This document shows, piece by piece, positions 27,297-35,618 of a DNA stretch of 64,000 nucleotides; the first letter of the stretch is position 1, and the number at the start of each line of letters is the position of its first letter. This DNA comes from JANRKF01 sp964519595 (GTDB lineage Bacteria > Pseudomonadota > Alphaproteobacteria > Rickettsiales > SXRF01), in assembly GCA_964519595.1 (NCBI GenBank), contig CAZFJN010000003.1, positions 7,930-71,929 of the forward strand, in the 5' to 3' direction. A program made the translations under genes and the position numbers. The notes under the pieces are model-generated. The model searched no databases. It was not told where the DNA came from and saw only the letters and a list, made by a program, of their open reading frames with translations.

Positions 27297-28256
27297 TCAC
27301 TCAGAAAATAAATCCGTACTGATATATCTCTCCGCACAGGAAGCGGCAATAACCACTATTGTTTTGCCTTTCATATCCGCTCTGGCTGCAACTTCCAATG
27401 CTGCTGCCAGAGTTGCTCCTGATGAAATTCCAATTGGCAACCCTTCCAGCTTTGCCGCCTTGCGAGCGGTGACAAAGGCTGTTTCATTGCTGATAGTGAT
27501 TATTTCATCAATAACCTCACGCGCCAGAACATCAGGCACAAATCCTGCGCCAATTCCCTGAATTTTATGAGCGCCTGGCTTGCCGCCGGAAAGAACCGGA
27601 CTATCTTCAGGCTCAACGGCGATTATTTTAACTGTCGGTTTTTTTTCTTTAAGAACCTGCCCTGTGCCAGTAACTGTGCCGCCAGTTCCTACTCCGGTTA
27701 TGAAGACATCAACTTTTCCTGCCGTATCGCGCCATATTTCCTCAGCAGTGGTAGAGCGGTGAATCTCCGGATTGGAAGGATTTTTAAATTGCTGCAGCAT
27801 CATGGCGTTTTTATTCTCCGCAAGCAGCTCCTCGGCGCGTTCAATAGCGCCGCGCATACCTTTTGCCGCCGGAGTAAGTTCCAGATTCGCACCAAGGAAT
27901 TTAAGCATTTTACGCCGTTCCATTGACATTGATTCCGGCATGGTCAGAGTAAGCTTATATCCTTTTGCCGCGCAGACAAAGGCCAGAGCAATTCCAGTAT
28001 TTCCGGAAGTAGGCTCGACAAAAACTGTATCAGGCTTGATTTTGCCGCTCTCTTCCGCCGCTTCAACCATGGACAGTGCAATTCGATCCTTGACTGAAGA
28101 AAGCGGATTAAAAAATTCGCATTTAACCAGCACATCAGCAACACATCCTGCTTCTTTCGCCAAACGCGAAATACGCACTAACGGCGTGTTGCCAATCGTT
28201 GCGACAATATTTTCATAAACATGACCACGCCCTGGCTTATCGAGAATTGTTTTCAT
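27297..28256 (-). CDS. cysK: Cysteine synthase A
   Basis: This 319-aa PLP enzyme makes cysteine from O-acetylserine and sulfide. The Schiff-base lysine is K56 in NPLSSVKDR. EPTSGNTGIALAF binds substrate and GTGGTVTGTG the PLP phosphate. ATG 28256 has an AAAGGACAAATTT leader. A longer frame reaching 28289 lacks one. It lies 12 bp before moeB and 29 bp after an Rrf2 regulator gene, which suggests local control by that regulator. Confidence 0.96.
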   Translation of the reverse strand: MKTILDKPGRGHVYENIVATIGNTPLVRISRLAKEAGCVADVLVKCEFFNPLSSVKDRIALSMVEAAEESGKIKPDTVFVEPTSGNTGIALAFVCAAKGYKLTLTMPESMSMERRKMLKFLGANLELTPAAKGMRGAIERAEELLAENKNAMMLQQFKNPSNPEIHRSTTAEEIWRDTAGKVDVFITGVGTGGTVTGTGQVLKEKKPTVKIIAVEPEDSPVLSGGKPGAHKIQGIGAGFVPDVLAREVIDEIITISNETAFVTARKAAKLEGLPIGISSGATLAAALEVAARADMKGKTIVVIAASCAERYISTDLFSE

Positions 28257-28285
28257 AAATTTGTCCTTTCTAACCTTATTTCCAT

Positions 28286-28741
28286 TCAAATTGCAAAATC
28301 AGTTTTTTCTTCAGAAATTTTTTTAAGTTTTTTACGATCTGCCTCTTCGCATAAATCGGCAAGAGTTGTTTGTGCAAAAGCAGCTATTCTTGCTGATTCC
28401 GCTTTTTCCCACAGCGGCGCTATTATTTCACTGCCCAGCGAGGTTGCTCTGGCAATTTCGCGTATATCATCATTATAAGACACAAGAGCTGTGCAAATAT
28501 CTGCAAGACTAACCTTCCGGCGCTCTTTTGCCAACACATAACCACCTTTCGGACCACGAATTCCACGCAAAATTCCGGCACGAACCAGCTTCTGCAGCAG
28601 CCCTTCCAGATAACGATCAGCAACTCCCTGCAACGCCGCAATATCACGAGCAGAAACCGCGCCATTTCCAGCATTGTAGGCGATGTACAATACAGCTTCA
28701 ATGGCATAAAATAATTTATCGCGGACTAATTTATCACGCAT
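28286..28741 (-). CDS. Rrf2-family transcriptional regulator, CymR-like
   Basis: This 151-aa protein has the Rrf2 winged helix (AIEAVLYIA, VSARDIAALQGVADRYLEGLLQKLVRAGILRGIRGPKGGYVLA). It lacks the three clustered Cys residues that hold the Fe-S cluster in IscR and NsrR, having only isolated Cys in ICTAL and LCEEA. It therefore resembles CymR, the cysteine-metabolism repressor. Being next to cysK supports that idea. The first ten residues, MRDKLVRDKL, come from a 15-bp duplication at 28712-28741. It lies 6 bp after dut. Confidence 0.85.
   Translation of the reverse strand: MRDKLVRDKLFYAIEAVLYIAYNAGNGAVSARDIAALQGVADRYLEGLLQKLVRAGILRGIRGPKGGYVLAKERRKVSLADICTALVSYNDDIREIARATSLGSEIIAPLWEKAESARIAAFAQTTLADLCEEADRKKLKKISEEKTDFAI
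28712..28741 (-). repeat. 15-bp in-frame duplication at the rrf2 start
   Basis: On the coding strand the first codons hold CGTGATAAATTAGTC then CGCGATAAATTA, giving RDKLVRDKL. It resembles the start-codon duplications elsewhere in the window, but stays in frame. Confidence 0.7.
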
Positions 28742-28747
28742 TACGAA

Positions 28748-29188
28748 TTATCCTCCGGTAGAGCCAAAGCCGCCATCTGCCCGCGCCGTTTCATCAAGAG
28801 AATCAACCTTATGCCAGCTTACTTGTGCAACCGGCATGATTACCATCTGCGCGATGCGGTCGCCACGCGATATTGTCACCTCTTCCGTGCCAAGATTAAT
28901 CAGCAATATTTTTATTTCACCACGGTAATCAGCATCAATAGTTCCAGGAGAATTAAGAACTGATATTCCCGATTTCAGCGCCAAGCCGGAACGAGGCCTT
29001 ATTTGCGCCTCATAACAAGAAGGCAAGGCGATTGCAATTCCGGTTGGAATTAACATGCGCTGCATTGGCGAAAGCCTTACATCTGAACCAATTGCCGCTA
29101 TTAAATCAACTCCGGCGCTTTGCGCGGTAGCATAAGCCGGAAGGGGAAGATTTTCACCATGCGGAAGCTGTATTATATTTACCTTCAT
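28748..29188 (-). CDS. dut: dUTP diphosphatase
   Basis: This 146-aa trimeric dUTPase has motifs SAGVDLIA (I), PRSGLA (II), NSPGTIDADYRGEI (III), RGDRIAQMV (IV) and the flexible C-terminal ADGGFGSTG (V). It hydrolyses dUTP to dUMP and keeps uracil out of DNA. It follows coaBC on the same strand, the usual neighbour in proteobacteria, but a repeat-filled spacer with an assembly gap separates them. Confidence 0.97.
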   Translation of the reverse strand: MKVNIIQLPHGENLPLPAYATAQSAGVDLIAAIGSDVRLSPMQRMLIPTGIAIALPSCYEAQIRPRSGLALKSGISVLNSPGTIDADYRGEIKILLINLGTEEVTISRGDRIAQMVIMPVAQVSWHKVDSLDETARADGGFGSTGG

Positions 29189-29474
29189 CTATTACCTTCC
29201 TCTTTGAGCATTTTTGCATTTTTGCATTTTTTCTTTGAGCATTTTTNNNNNNNNNNNNNNNNNNNNNNNNNNNNNNNNNNNNNNNNNNNNNNNNNNNNNN
29301 NNNNNNNNNNNNNNNNNNNNNNNNNNNNNNNNNNNNNNNNNNNNNNTCTTTGAGCATTTTTGCATTTTTGCATTTTTTCTTTGAGCATTTTTTCGTTCGG
29401 ATTTTATTATTTATGAATTTTATTATTCTAGAGCTTTATTATTCTAGAATTTTATTATTCAGGAATTTTGTTTT
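29189..29474. repeat. Repeat-filled spacer between dut and coaBC, with assembly gap
   Basis: On both sides of the N run the sequence is the same: TCTTTGAGCATTTTTGCATT followed by more GCATTTTT-type units. After it come TTTATTATTCTAGA-type units (29400-29460). Translated frames through the N run are artefacts. The true length of the array is unknown. Confidence 0.85.
29247..29346. other. Assembly gap, 100 N
   Basis: Exactly 100 N, the usual placeholder for a gap of unknown size. Identical repeat sequence flanks it on both sides, so the array was probably not resolved in assembly. Confidence 0.98.
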
Positions 29475-29510
29475 TTATGGTTTTCCATTCTTTTTTATGG
29501 TTTTCCATTC
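29471..29510 (-). repeat. 20-bp duplication across the coaBC stop codon
   Basis: TTTTTTATGGTTTTCCATTC occurs twice in tandem (29471-29490 and 29491-29510). On the coding strand the first copy encodes EWKTIKK. The second, read in a shifted frame because 20 is not a multiple of 3, adds NGKP and supplies the stop. Confidence 0.92.
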
Positions 29511-30704
29511 ATTGACAATTTCATCAACCAGCCTGCTGGCAACCAGATCCTTGTTCATTCTTGGCCAGCGATCTTCGCTGTTTTTCTTGATAAGAATTAT
29601 CTGATTTTCATCATTGCCAAAAACATTATCGCCGGAAACATCATTAGCAATTATCCAGTCACAATTTTTTCTTTGTAATTTATTTTGCGCGTTAGATTCA
29701 ACCATTTCCGTTTCGGCAGCGAAACCGATTACTAAATATGGTCGTTTTGTTGAATGAGTTGCAATATGCGCTAATATGTCAGGATTTTCGATAAGCTGCA
29801 ATGTCGGAACTTCGCCAATTACCGCCTTTTTAAGTTTCTGCGCTGATGGTTTTGAAACTCGCCAATCAGCAACCGCCGCCGCGCAAATCGCTATTCCAAC
29901 TGGAAGTGATTCTTCACAAGCCGCCAGCATTTCATCAGCAGACTCGACATGAATAATTTTTATTCCATTAGGATCAGCAAGAGCAGTAGGGCCGCAGACA
30001 AGCGTAACCTCAGCGCCTGCCGCAGCAAGAGCGCGCGCAATAGAATGTCCTTGCCGTCCTGATGAACGATTGGAAATATAACGCACCGGATCAATCGCTT
30101 CACGAGTTGGTCCGGAAGTAACTAAAACACGCACGCCGGCAAGCAGCGATTTTTTTGCATATGTCGTATTAGCACATTCCGCGCCAGTAACGATTTCAAC
30201 AATCGAAGATATTTCCGCCATTCTTCCTGCGCCTGTTTCGCCGCAAGCAAGGAGGCCGCTTTCCGGCTCGATTATAATTGCGCCATCGCTGCGGATTTGC
30301 GCGATATTACGTCTGGTTGCAGGATGTGCCAGCATTTCCTTATTCATCGCTGGCGCTACAAAAAGCGGCTTGTTGTTGGCAAGCAAGGCAGTGCTGGCTA
30401 GATCATCGGCAATTCCTTGCGCCATTTTGGCAATTATATTCGCCGAAGCAGGCGCAACTATCACTGCATCCGCCTCACGAACCAGCCTGATATGTCCCAT
30501 TTCTGTTTCATCTTTTAAAGACCATAAATCTGTATAAACAGCATTTTCCGACAAGGATGCAACCGCCAGCGGCGTTACAAACTGCTCGCCGCCTTTAGTA
30601 ACAATACAGCGCACATTGATTCCGCGTTCACGCAAGCGCCTGATTAAATCAAGCGATTTATAAGCGGCAATGCTTCCGGAAATAATCAATAGCAGATTTT
30701 TCAT
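29475..30704 (-). CDS. coaBC: Bifunctional phosphopantothenoylcysteine synthetase/decarboxylase
   Basis: This 409-aa enzyme carries out two steps of coenzyme A synthesis. The flavin-dependent decarboxylase domain CoaC (1-185) shows SGSIAAYKSLDLIRRL, PAMNKEM and a GLLACGETGAGRM substrate clamp. The CTP-dependent ligase domain CoaB (about 190-400) shows VTSGPTREAIDPVRYISNRSSG and a KLKK loop. The final NGKP and the stop codon come from a 20-bp duplication read in a new frame. It lies upstream of dut on the same strand. Confidence 0.96.
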   Translation of the reverse strand: MKNLLLIISGSIAAYKSLDLIRRLRERGINVRCIVTKGGEQFVTPLAVASLSENAVYTDLWSLKDETEMGHIRLVREADAVIVAPASANIIAKMAQGIADDLASTALLANNKPLFVAPAMNKEMLAHPATRRNIAQIRSDGAIIIEPESGLLACGETGAGRMAEISSIVEIVTGAECANTTYAKKSLLAGVRVLVTSGPTREAIDPVRYISNRSSGRQGHSIARALAAAGAEVTLVCGPTALADPNGIKIIHVESADEMLAACEESLPVGIAICAAAVADWRVSKPSAQKLKKAVIGEVPTLQLIENPDILAHIATHSTKRPYLVIGFAAETEMVESNAQNKLQRKNCDWIIANDVSGDNVFGNDENQIILIKKNSEDRWPRMNKDLVASRLVDEIVNEWKTIKKNGKP

Positions 30705-31163
30705 GAAAAACTCTTGGCAATAAATTTTGCGATAAACTTTGCGATAAATAAATAGATAAATAAATTTGGCGATAAATTAAATGTCACTTTAAATAACGTA
30801 AGTCACTTTAAATAACGTAATTAGCTCTTTATTAGCTCTTTATGCGCTCTTTAAATAACCTCATCATTAAAACCGCAGCATAGCTTTCTGCCTGATAAAT
30901 TTCAAACTGATTAAAATTGTTGAATTTCAGATATTAAGTCTAATTTAAGCTTAGTTGTAGCTAGTAAATTTCAGAGTGACTAACTACAAAAAACCTTTAT
31001 AATGCGGCGCTTGATGATTATAATTATGATTATAATTATATTTAATCATCTCTGATTATCTTTAATCATCATCTTTAATCTATTTAGCTGATTTTTTTAG
31101 CTGATTAGCTGATTTTTTTAGCTGAATTTTTCAATTAATAATTACATAAATTGCAAATGAATT
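30705..31163. repeat. Repeat-rich spacer between coaBC and ilvH
   Basis: No gene is seen in 459 bp. A 19-bp unit (GTCACTTTAAATAACGTAA) occurs twice at 30783-30820. An 11-bp unit (TTAGCTCTTTA) occurs three times at 30821-30853. TTAGCTGATTTTT-like units fill 31083-31132. I see no clear leader peptide or attenuator for ilvH. Confidence 0.75.
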
Positions 31164-31694
31164 ATGACTGATATTGTTTATGATATCCCTATTCGCAGCG
31201 AGGCGGTAAACCGTCATATTTTCGCTGTGCTGGTTGATAATGAATTTGGCGTTCTGGCGCGTGTGGTCGGACTTTTTTCCGGACGCGGCTATAATATCGA
31301 ATCGCTGACTGTTGCTGAAGTTGATAATCAGCGCAATTTATCGAGAATCACCATCGTCACTTCCGGCACAGAAATGGTTATTGAGCAAATTAAAAAATTG
31401 CTTGAGCGAATGGTTCCTGTTCATAAGGTGCATGATCTGACTGTTGATGGTCCGCATGTCGAGCGCGAACTGGCGCTGATAAAAATATCCGGCGATGAGG
31501 CGCTAAGGCTTGAAGCGCTGCGAGTTTCCGATGTATTCCGCGCACGCGTGGTTGATTCAGCGGCAAATTCTTTTGTTTTTGAACTAACCGGCGAACGTGC
31601 AAAAATTGACGCTTTCATAGATCATTTACGGCCACTTGGCTTAACTGAAATATGCCGAACCGGCTCAGCGGCAATGTCACGCGAGAAGAAATAA
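31164..31694 (+). CDS. ilvH: Acetolactate synthase small (regulatory) subunit
   Basis: This 176-aa protein has an N-terminal ACT domain (HIFAVLVDNEFGVLARVVGLFSGRGYNIESLTV) that binds valine for feedback control. Its second domain ends in FIDHLRPLGLTEICRTGSAAMSR, typical of IlvH. It normally lies directly after the catalytic ilvB/ilvI gene and before ilvC. Neither is here, and the spacer before it is repeat-filled, so the catalytic partner must be coded elsewhere. Confidence 0.96.
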   Translation: MTDIVYDIPIRSEAVNRHIFAVLVDNEFGVLARVVGLFSGRGYNIESLTVAEVDNQRNLSRITIVTSGTEMVIEQIKKLLERMVPVHKVHDLTVDGPHVERELALIKISGDEALRLEALRVSDVFRARVVDSAANSFVFELTGERAKIDAFIDHLRPLGLTEICRTGSAAMSREKK

Positions 31695-31714
31695 TAGTAT
31701 TGTAAGGAATTTTA

Positions 31715-31765
31715 TGCCGAAAACTCGGCAAACTGGACTTTCGACTTTCGTCGGGATGACGCGAT
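31715..31765. repeat. Hairpin and GTCATCCCGACGAAAGTCG-type intergenic element
   Basis: TGCCGA-AAAC-TCGGCA forms a 6-bp stem at 31715-31730. It is followed by GACTTTCGTCGGGATGACG, which in complement reads CGTCATCCCGACGAAAGTC, a word I recall as a common dispersed intergenic palindrome in proteobacterial genomes. It sits between convergent ilvH and the soluble receptor gene and could end transcription. Confidence 0.5.
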
Positions 31766-31782
31766 AAAGAAGTGACATTACG

Positions 31783-32979
31783 CTAAAATAATTCAACATC
31801 CTGCGGCGGATGTGTGTGATCTTCTTCCTGCCGTGCGATCAGATTTCTTGAATATAACAAATCCAGATAACGCTGGCGAATGTCGCCGAGTTTGATTACT
31901 GAGAGAATATGGTCAACCGCCGCCTGCAAATCATGTTTAAGCAAGGAATTAACGCCAGCTTCTCCTTCTTTCTGAACCAGAGTCGCCGCCAGATTTTCCG
32001 TTTTGCCGCGAATTTCATCAAACATCAGCAGACATTGGCGAATAATATTTACTGAATTCTCAGTAATCTGCGTATTGCGATCTTGAAATTGCAAATCAAT
32101 AATCATGCTTTGAATAGAGCTTGATATCTCACGCGAGGAATCCGCTGAATCACGCATAACTTGCATTGAATTCTCGCTTTGCTTTACTAAACCATTCATA
32201 AGGGCTTCCAGAGTATCTTTTGCCATTATGTTGGAATTCATGTCAGTAGTTGCTACTTCCTTCAAAACATCAAAACCGTCGCTGACGCTTTTGATTATAA
32301 CGCCTGTACGTAAACGCATACTTTCTGAAAGAGCGGAAATTTCGCTGGAAAGAACTTTCATCTCATTAGCCACCACCGCAAATCCTTGTCCTTTTTCTCC
32401 GGCGCGGGCAGCTTCTATTAAAGCATTAAGCGCCAGAAAATTTGATTGCTTGGTTATTTCCTGAATACGCTTGGAAAATTTCTCCACCTCATTCAGACTC
32501 TTTATCGCATCGTCCATATTATAGACCATCGACAACGCCTTCTTAGCGACAAACAGCATTTTGGAAACTGAGTCATCAAGAGTCTTGCTGAAAATTCCGA
32601 TAAAGTCTTCCAGCGATATTTTTTTATCATCAAGCGCGATAGTGCCAATGGTGGAAAGCAAAGCTTGCACTGTTTCACCTTGTGAATGTGCGCTGGCTGC
32701 AAGAGTTTTGAAACGATCAGTCAGATCATAGCTGGCTTTTTCAACATTCTGCGCGGCTTCCGGCAATAAATTAGTCAGAACATCAAGCGCGCCTCCTCCG
32801 GCATCAAGCAATTTAACCAGCTCGGCAATTAATGAATAAAGCTCGGAAAAATGCAGCGTCGGCGTTTTGCTGTTGTCGATATTTGCACTATTGTCGCTAT
32901 TATCAATATGATCACTATGAACGTTATGAGCGCTACTGATATTTTCAGCAGGAATAAGGCGTAAATGCGGATTTTTCAT
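31783..32979 (-). CDS. Soluble methyl-accepting chemotaxis-type signalling protein
   Basis: This 398-aa protein has no transmembrane segment. The signalling hairpin tip of chemoreceptors is at about 173-210 (EITKQSNFLALNALIEAARAGEKGQGFAVVANEMKVLSSE), with flanking coiled-coil helices. The C-terminal 90 residues (LQFQDRNTQITENSV...IKLGDIRQRYLDLL) are typical of a CheB-linked cytoplasmic receptor family. A low-complexity Asn/Asp/His/Ser stretch lies at residues 16-40. The start overlaps cheB by 4 bp, so it ends the che operon. It probably feeds cytoplasmic signals to CheA. Confidence 0.85.
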   Translation of the reverse strand: MKNPHLRLIPAENISSAHNVHSDHIDNSDNSANIDNSKTPTLHFSELYSLIAELVKLLDAGGGALDVLTNLLPEAAQNVEKASYDLTDRFKTLAASAHSQGETVQALLSTIGTIALDDKKISLEDFIGIFSKTLDDSVSKMLFVAKKALSMVYNMDDAIKSLNEVEKFSKRIQEITKQSNFLALNALIEAARAGEKGQGFAVVANEMKVLSSEISALSESMRLRTGVIIKSVSDGFDVLKEVATTDMNSNIMAKDTLEALMNGLVKQSENSMQVMRDSADSSREISSSIQSMIIDLQFQDRNTQITENSVNIIRQCLLMFDEIRGKTENLAATLVQKEGEAGVNSLLKHDLQAAVDHILSVIKLGDIRQRYLDLLYSRNLIARQEEDHTHPPQDVELF

Positions 32980-34046
32980 GCTGCGCCCTCCGCTTTTTCA
33001 CATATTTTAAGCGCCGCTTTCGGAATATCAGAAAGCGGAAGTTCAATATGCGTAGCGCCGAGCTTCGCCGCTGCCTGCGGCATACCGTAAACAACGCAAC
33101 TGGCCTGATTCTGTCCAATATTATAAGCACCGCGCTCACGCATTGCCTTCATACCATTTGCGCCGTCTTTTCCCATTCCGGTTAAAATAATTCCAACTGC
33201 GCGTTCGCCAACCGTTTCGGCAACGGAATTAAATAAAACATCAACTGAAGGACGATGACTGGAAACCGGCGGTCCGGCTTCAAGCTTGCATACCAGATCA
33301 ACGCCTACTCGAACTATTTTTAAATGATAATCTCCGCCTGGCGCGATATAAGCATGTCCGGCTTTAAGGCGTGCATGGTTGGTTGCCTCTGTAACATTAA
33401 CCTGCGATAAACCGTCAAGGCGAGCGGCAAAAGATTTAGTGAAAGTTTCCGGCATATGCTGAGTGACCACTATCGGCGGAGAATTTGCCGGAAGACGCAG
33501 GAAAATATCACGCAACGCCTCAACTCCGCCAGTAGAAGAGCCAATTGCGATTATACGCCGCGATTTTCCGCCTGGTGGATTAAATGGCACAATTGCCGAC
33601 TCATTATTGCGGCTGTTAAGGCTGTTTTTATGGCGAACATTAGCTTTTGCCGCGGCGCGAACTTTAGCAACCAGATCTTCTTTAAGCGCGCCGATTGTGT
33701 TTCTGGTATGATTTGAAACCGGCTTGCTGACATAATCAAAAGCGCCTATTTCCAACGCTCTGATCGTTGCATCTGCGCCTTTTTGCGTTAGAGTAGAAGC
33801 CATAACAACCGGCATTGGCCGCAATGACATTATTTTTTCAAGGAACGACAAACCGTCCATTTTCGGCATTTCAATATCTAAAGTAAGCACATCCGGATCA
33901 AGACGTTTTATTTTCTCACGCGCCTCAAGAGGATCACATGCCGTGTCTAAAACCTCGATATCATCCTCAGAACCAAGCATCTCGGCAAACATCTGCCGAA
34001 TCAGCGCTGAATCATCAACAATCAATACAGTGATGCGCTTTTCCAT
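32976..34046 (-). CDS. cheB: Chemotaxis protein-glutamate methylesterase CheB
   Basis: This 356-aa protein has a receiver domain (1-125, phospho-acceptor D57 in LTLDIEMPKMDG, and an FDYVSKP Lys) joined to a methylesterase/deamidase domain (165-350). The catalytic triad is Ser171 in GSSTGG, a His in VTQHMPETF and an Asp in GMGKDGANG. CheB demethylates receptors during adaptation, opposing CheR. It lies between cheD and the soluble receptor gene, with 2-4 bp junctions. Confidence 0.97.
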   Translation of the reverse strand: MEKRITVLIVDDSALIRQMFAEMLGSEDDIEVLDTACDPLEAREKIKRLDPDVLTLDIEMPKMDGLSFLEKIMSLRPMPVVMASTLTQKGADATIRALEIGAFDYVSKPVSNHTRNTIGALKEDLVAKVRAAAKANVRHKNSLNSRNNESAIVPFNPPGGKSRRIIAIGSSTGGVEALRDIFLRLPANSPPIVVTQHMPETFTKSFAARLDGLSQVNVTEATNHARLKAGHAYIAPGGDYHLKIVRVGVDLVCKLEAGPPVSSHRPSVDVLFNSVAETVGERAVGIILTGMGKDGANGMKAMRERGAYNIGQNQASCVVYGMPQAAAKLGATHIELPLSDIPKAALKICEKAEGAA

Positions 34047-34048
34047 AA

Positions 34049-34699
34049 TTAAAACAGCTCAATATTGCTATCAGTTGAATGCGCGACGATTGATTTTTTA
34101 TAACGATCTTCTTCCTCAACAACGATTTTGTCCTCTTGACGGCGCAATAATCTCATCATTACTTTTCCAGTATCAGGATAATAATGAAGGCGGCGCGGAT
34201 GATCGCCTTCTAAATCTTCAGAAACTATCCGATAGCCTTCGCGTTTTAGAAAATCGCGAATAAATTGCGCGTTTTTTGAACCAATGCGCGCTGAATTATT
34301 GATAACATTGCCGCCGCCAAAAACTTTAACTTCAAAACGCTCTTTGCGACCGCCGCATTTTAGAATTCCGTTAATCAGACTCTCCATGGCGAATACGCCG
34401 TAACGCGCTGAATCGCTGATCTGACTGTCAACATTATCTTCGCCAGGCAGTAAAAAATGATTCATTCCGCCAACGCGCGCCAAAGGATCACGAATACAAG
34501 CGGAAACACATGAGCCAAGAATAGTAGCCAGCATCTCGTTGCCTGCCGTTGAAACATACCAGTCGCCGGCAAATATTTTGACAACATCTATATTTTCCTC
34601 ATTATCGTGAAAACGCTTCTGGCCGTGAAAATATTCACCAACCAGCATGTCCTTTTTCTGCTGTCTGCGTTCTTTTGCTAATCTTTCGCTCATTGGCAT
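34049..34699 (-). CDS. cheD: Chemoreceptor glutamine deamidase CheD
   Basis: This 216-aa protein has the CheD signature: TILGSCVSACIRDPLARVGGMNHFLLP with the catalytic Cys, then a matching His, then RYGVFAMESLINGILKCGG and KVFGGGNVI. CheD deamidates receptor glutamines and in many bacteria also assists signal termination. Two ATGs are possible (34699 and 34693), and I use the first. It lies 7 bp after cheR and 2 bp before cheB. Confidence 0.95.
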   Translation of the reverse strand: MPMSERLAKERRQQKKDMLVGEYFHGQKRFHDNEENIDVVKIFAGDWYVSTAGNEMLATILGSCVSACIRDPLARVGGMNHFLLPGEDNVDSQISDSARYGVFAMESLINGILKCGGRKERFEVKVFGGGNVINNSARIGSKNAQFIRDFLKREGYRIVSEDLEGDHPRRLHYYPDTGKVMMRLLRRQEDKIVVEEEDRYKKSIVAHSTDSNIELF

Positions 34700-34706
34700 A
34701 TAAAAA

Positions 34707-35555
34707 TTATTTCACCTTCTTATAAATTGTCCGTCCAACCAGCTCAAAACGATCACATACTTTGAATAGATTTTCCGAATGTCCAATATAAAGCCAGCCA
34801 TCAGGCTTAATAAGATCTGCCATGCGGTTAAACATCTTAGCCTGAGTTGGCTTATCAAAATAAATCACCACATTGCGGCAGAAAACCGCGTCAAAAGGCC
34901 CTTTCATTGGCCATGATTCGAGCAGATTAAGCTGCTTGAAAGCAATCATGTTCTGTAAATTTTCTGCCATTTGAATACGTTCTTCTTTTTTAAGCAGCGC
35001 AACATCACCGCGATAGCTGGCCGGAATATTTTCATATTGTTCAATTGCGTATTTACCGGCAGTGCCAGTTGCCAGCATGTTTGTGTCAATGTCAGTTGCC
35101 AGTATTTTAGCGTCCCAGCCGGAGGCATCTTTCAATACAGATTTAACTGTCATTGCTATTGAATAAGATTCCATTCCGGCTGAGCAGCCGGCAGACCAGA
35201 TACGCAGTCGGCGTTCCTTTGCAGAAGAAACAAGCGGAGCAAGAACTTCATCACGCAAATGCTCAAAATGATGAGCTTCACGAAAGAAGCTGGTTAAGTT
35301 AGTGGTAATTGCATTAACCAGATTGCCGATTTCATCATCGCCTTCTAACCCTTTCATAAGATCACAATATTCAGCAAAGCTCTTAAGATTAAGCGCCCGC
35401 AAACGGCGAACCAGACGTGAATAGACCATATCTTTTTTATGATCAGCAAGCACGATTCCAGTGCGCTTATTTGCTAAATCCGCAAGAAAGCGAAACTCAC
35501 GATCGCTGAACGAAAACTCGCGTTCTTCTGTTTTCTTGGAAGCTCTGGCCGACAT
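34707..35555 (-). CDS. cheR: Chemotaxis protein methyltransferase CheR
   Basis: This 282-aa SAM-dependent enzyme has the helical N-terminal domain (DREFRFLADLANKRTGIVLADHKKDMVYSRLVRRLR) and a catalytic domain with RIWSAGCSAGMESYSIAM and FDAVFCRNVVIYFD. It methylates receptor glutamates during adaptation. The adjacent receptor ends in a pentapeptide suited to tether it. The order receptor-cheR-cheD-cheB is compact. Confidence 0.96.
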   Translation of the reverse strand: MSARASKKTEEREFSFSDREFRFLADLANKRTGIVLADHKKDMVYSRLVRRLRALNLKSFAEYCDLMKGLEGDDEIGNLVNAITTNLTSFFREAHHFEHLRDEVLAPLVSSAKERRLRIWSAGCSAGMESYSIAMTVKSVLKDASGWDAKILATDIDTNMLATGTAGKYAIEQYENIPASYRGDVALLKKEERIQMAENLQNMIAFKQLNLLESWPMKGPFDAVFCRNVVIYFDKPTQAKMFNRMADLIKPDGWLYIGHSENLFKVCDRFELVGRTIYKKVK

Positions 35556-35618
35556 AGGATTTTCCTAAATTCAGTTCGTAAAATCAGAATTATCAGAAGG
35601 GTTTATCAGAAATGATTA

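Noticed and set aside
27772..28218. 148-codon frame opposite cysK
   Set aside because: It lies entirely inside a well-supported cysK on the other strand and matches no family.
28286..28741. IscR assignment
   Set aside because: The three clustered Fe-S ligand cysteines of IscR are absent, and no isc genes are adjacent.
29120..29353. Open frames running through N
   Set aside because: Gap placeholder bases cannot code, and the true sequence there is unknown.
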